Positions 6,431 to 6,702 of a stretch of 6,702 bases of DNA are shown here, in pieces. The stretch is from Balneolaceae bacterium (lineage in GTDB: Bacteria; Bacteroidota; Rhodothermia; Balneolales; Balneolaceae). The first letter of the stretch is position 1. Every line of letters begins with the position of its first letter. The translations under genes and the position numbers were made by a program. The stretch is taken from assembly GCA_007123785.1 (NCBI GenBank), contig SLGL01000124.1, positions 1 through 6,702 on the forward strand, given 5' to 3'. The notes under the pieces were generated by a model. It had not been told where the DNA came from, searched no databases, and saw nothing but the letters and a program-made list of their open reading frames with translations.

Positions 6431-6702
6431 CTAATCCAATAAATAGACCTTTTGCAATCTTTCCCGTAAATAGAACAGAGCTCTTCCCATTTGATTTTCA
6501 ACAGTTTTTCGTGTAATTCCCATCACTTCTGCTATTTCCTTATACGATAGGCCGTGTTTGCGATAGAGTGTGAATATTGTACGCTTTCTCTCCGGAAGAT
6601 TTCTAACTTCTTTCCAAATCTGATTCGTTAACGATTCATTGATAAATAGCAGGACATAGTTGACACATTCTGTAGCATAACATCGTTGACACTTTGTAAA
6701 CA
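6431..6702 (-). CDS. ECF-type RNA polymerase sigma factor, C-terminal part only
   Basis: The frame is open at the right edge and ends at TAG 6431-6433, giving 89 visible residues; the N-terminal region 2 (core polymerase and -10 binding) lies outside the window. Visible residues 28-40 ('IWKEVRNLPERKR') lead into region 4, a helix-turn-helix at about 51-72 ('LSYKEIAEVMGITRKTVENQ') followed by 'MGRALFYLRERL'. This part contacts the -35 element. The 'LPE..R.IF.L....GLSYKEIAE.....TVENQ..RAL..LRE' pattern is typical of the ECF sigma factors expanded in Bacteroidota, often paired with an anti-sigma factor and TonB-dependent transport. No such partner is visible downstream; any would lie to the right. 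The first ~25 residues, including three cysteines, are an unremarkable or slightly odd linker and could mark decay upstream, but that cannot be tested here. Confidence 0.88.
   Translation of the reverse strand, partial: FTKCQRCYATECVNYVLLFINESLTNQIWKEVRNLPERKRTIFTLYRKHGLSYKEIAEVMGITRKTVENQMGRALFYLRERLQKVYLLD

Noticed and set aside
3997..6433. Possible genome-wide recoding of TAG, as several minus-strand frames end in or contain TAG
   Set aside because: Other genes here end in TGA. The frames after the TAG at 1385-1387 and 3997-3999 give short unconserved-looking peptides. One internal TAG is better explained by mutation or error.

Overview
The window looks like chromosomal DNA from a Bacteroidota-type bacterium, perhaps a relative of the Balneolota. 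The DNA is moderately AT-rich by eye. The three genes on the minus strand whose starts are visible lack an obvious Shine-Dalgarno sequence. The right-edge gene ends in a sigma-70 region 4 of the type common in Bacteroidota ECF sigma factors. This taxonomic guess is inference; there is no rRNA or marker gene here.

Layout from left to right. (1) 1-918, minus: the N-terminal 306 residues of an ATP-grasp ligase, running off the left edge. (2) 919-1384: a long AT-rich stretch without a gene, holding one G-run/C-run inverted repeat. (3) 1385-4566, minus: three co-directional genes. In transcription order they are a broken gene for a conserved domain protein (TTG start, in-frame TAG at 4270-4272, apparently short C-terminus), a 465-residue helical protein without a recognisable catalytic motif, and a 300-residue tetratricopeptide-like protein. 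(4) 4567-4945: a divergent intergenic region with a candidate promoter reading rightwards. (5) 4946-6142, plus: a Gfo/Idh/MocA-family NAD(P)-dependent oxidoreductase with an unusual basic, proline-rich C-terminal tail. (6) 6143-6430: an intergenic stretch with a dispersed-repeat-like GAAGCGGAGCGAAG element and a short open frame resembling the last residues of a transposase. (7) 6431-6702, minus: the C-terminal 89 residues of an ECF-type sigma factor, running off the right edge.

No single pathway links the intact genes. The oxidoreductase and the ATP-grasp ligase are far apart and in opposite orientations, and neither substrate can be read from sequence. The minus-strand trio is the only candidate functional unit. 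It joins a TPR protein, a helical protein whose ends recall the non-zinc part of SWIM zinc-finger proteins, and a disrupted conserved domain protein. Its first gene seems to be decaying. The right end shows signs of past mobile-element activity (repeat-like DNA and a putative transposase remnant). I see no CRISPR array, tRNA, rRNA, riboswitch or complete insertion sequence, and no defence or secretion system that can be supported.
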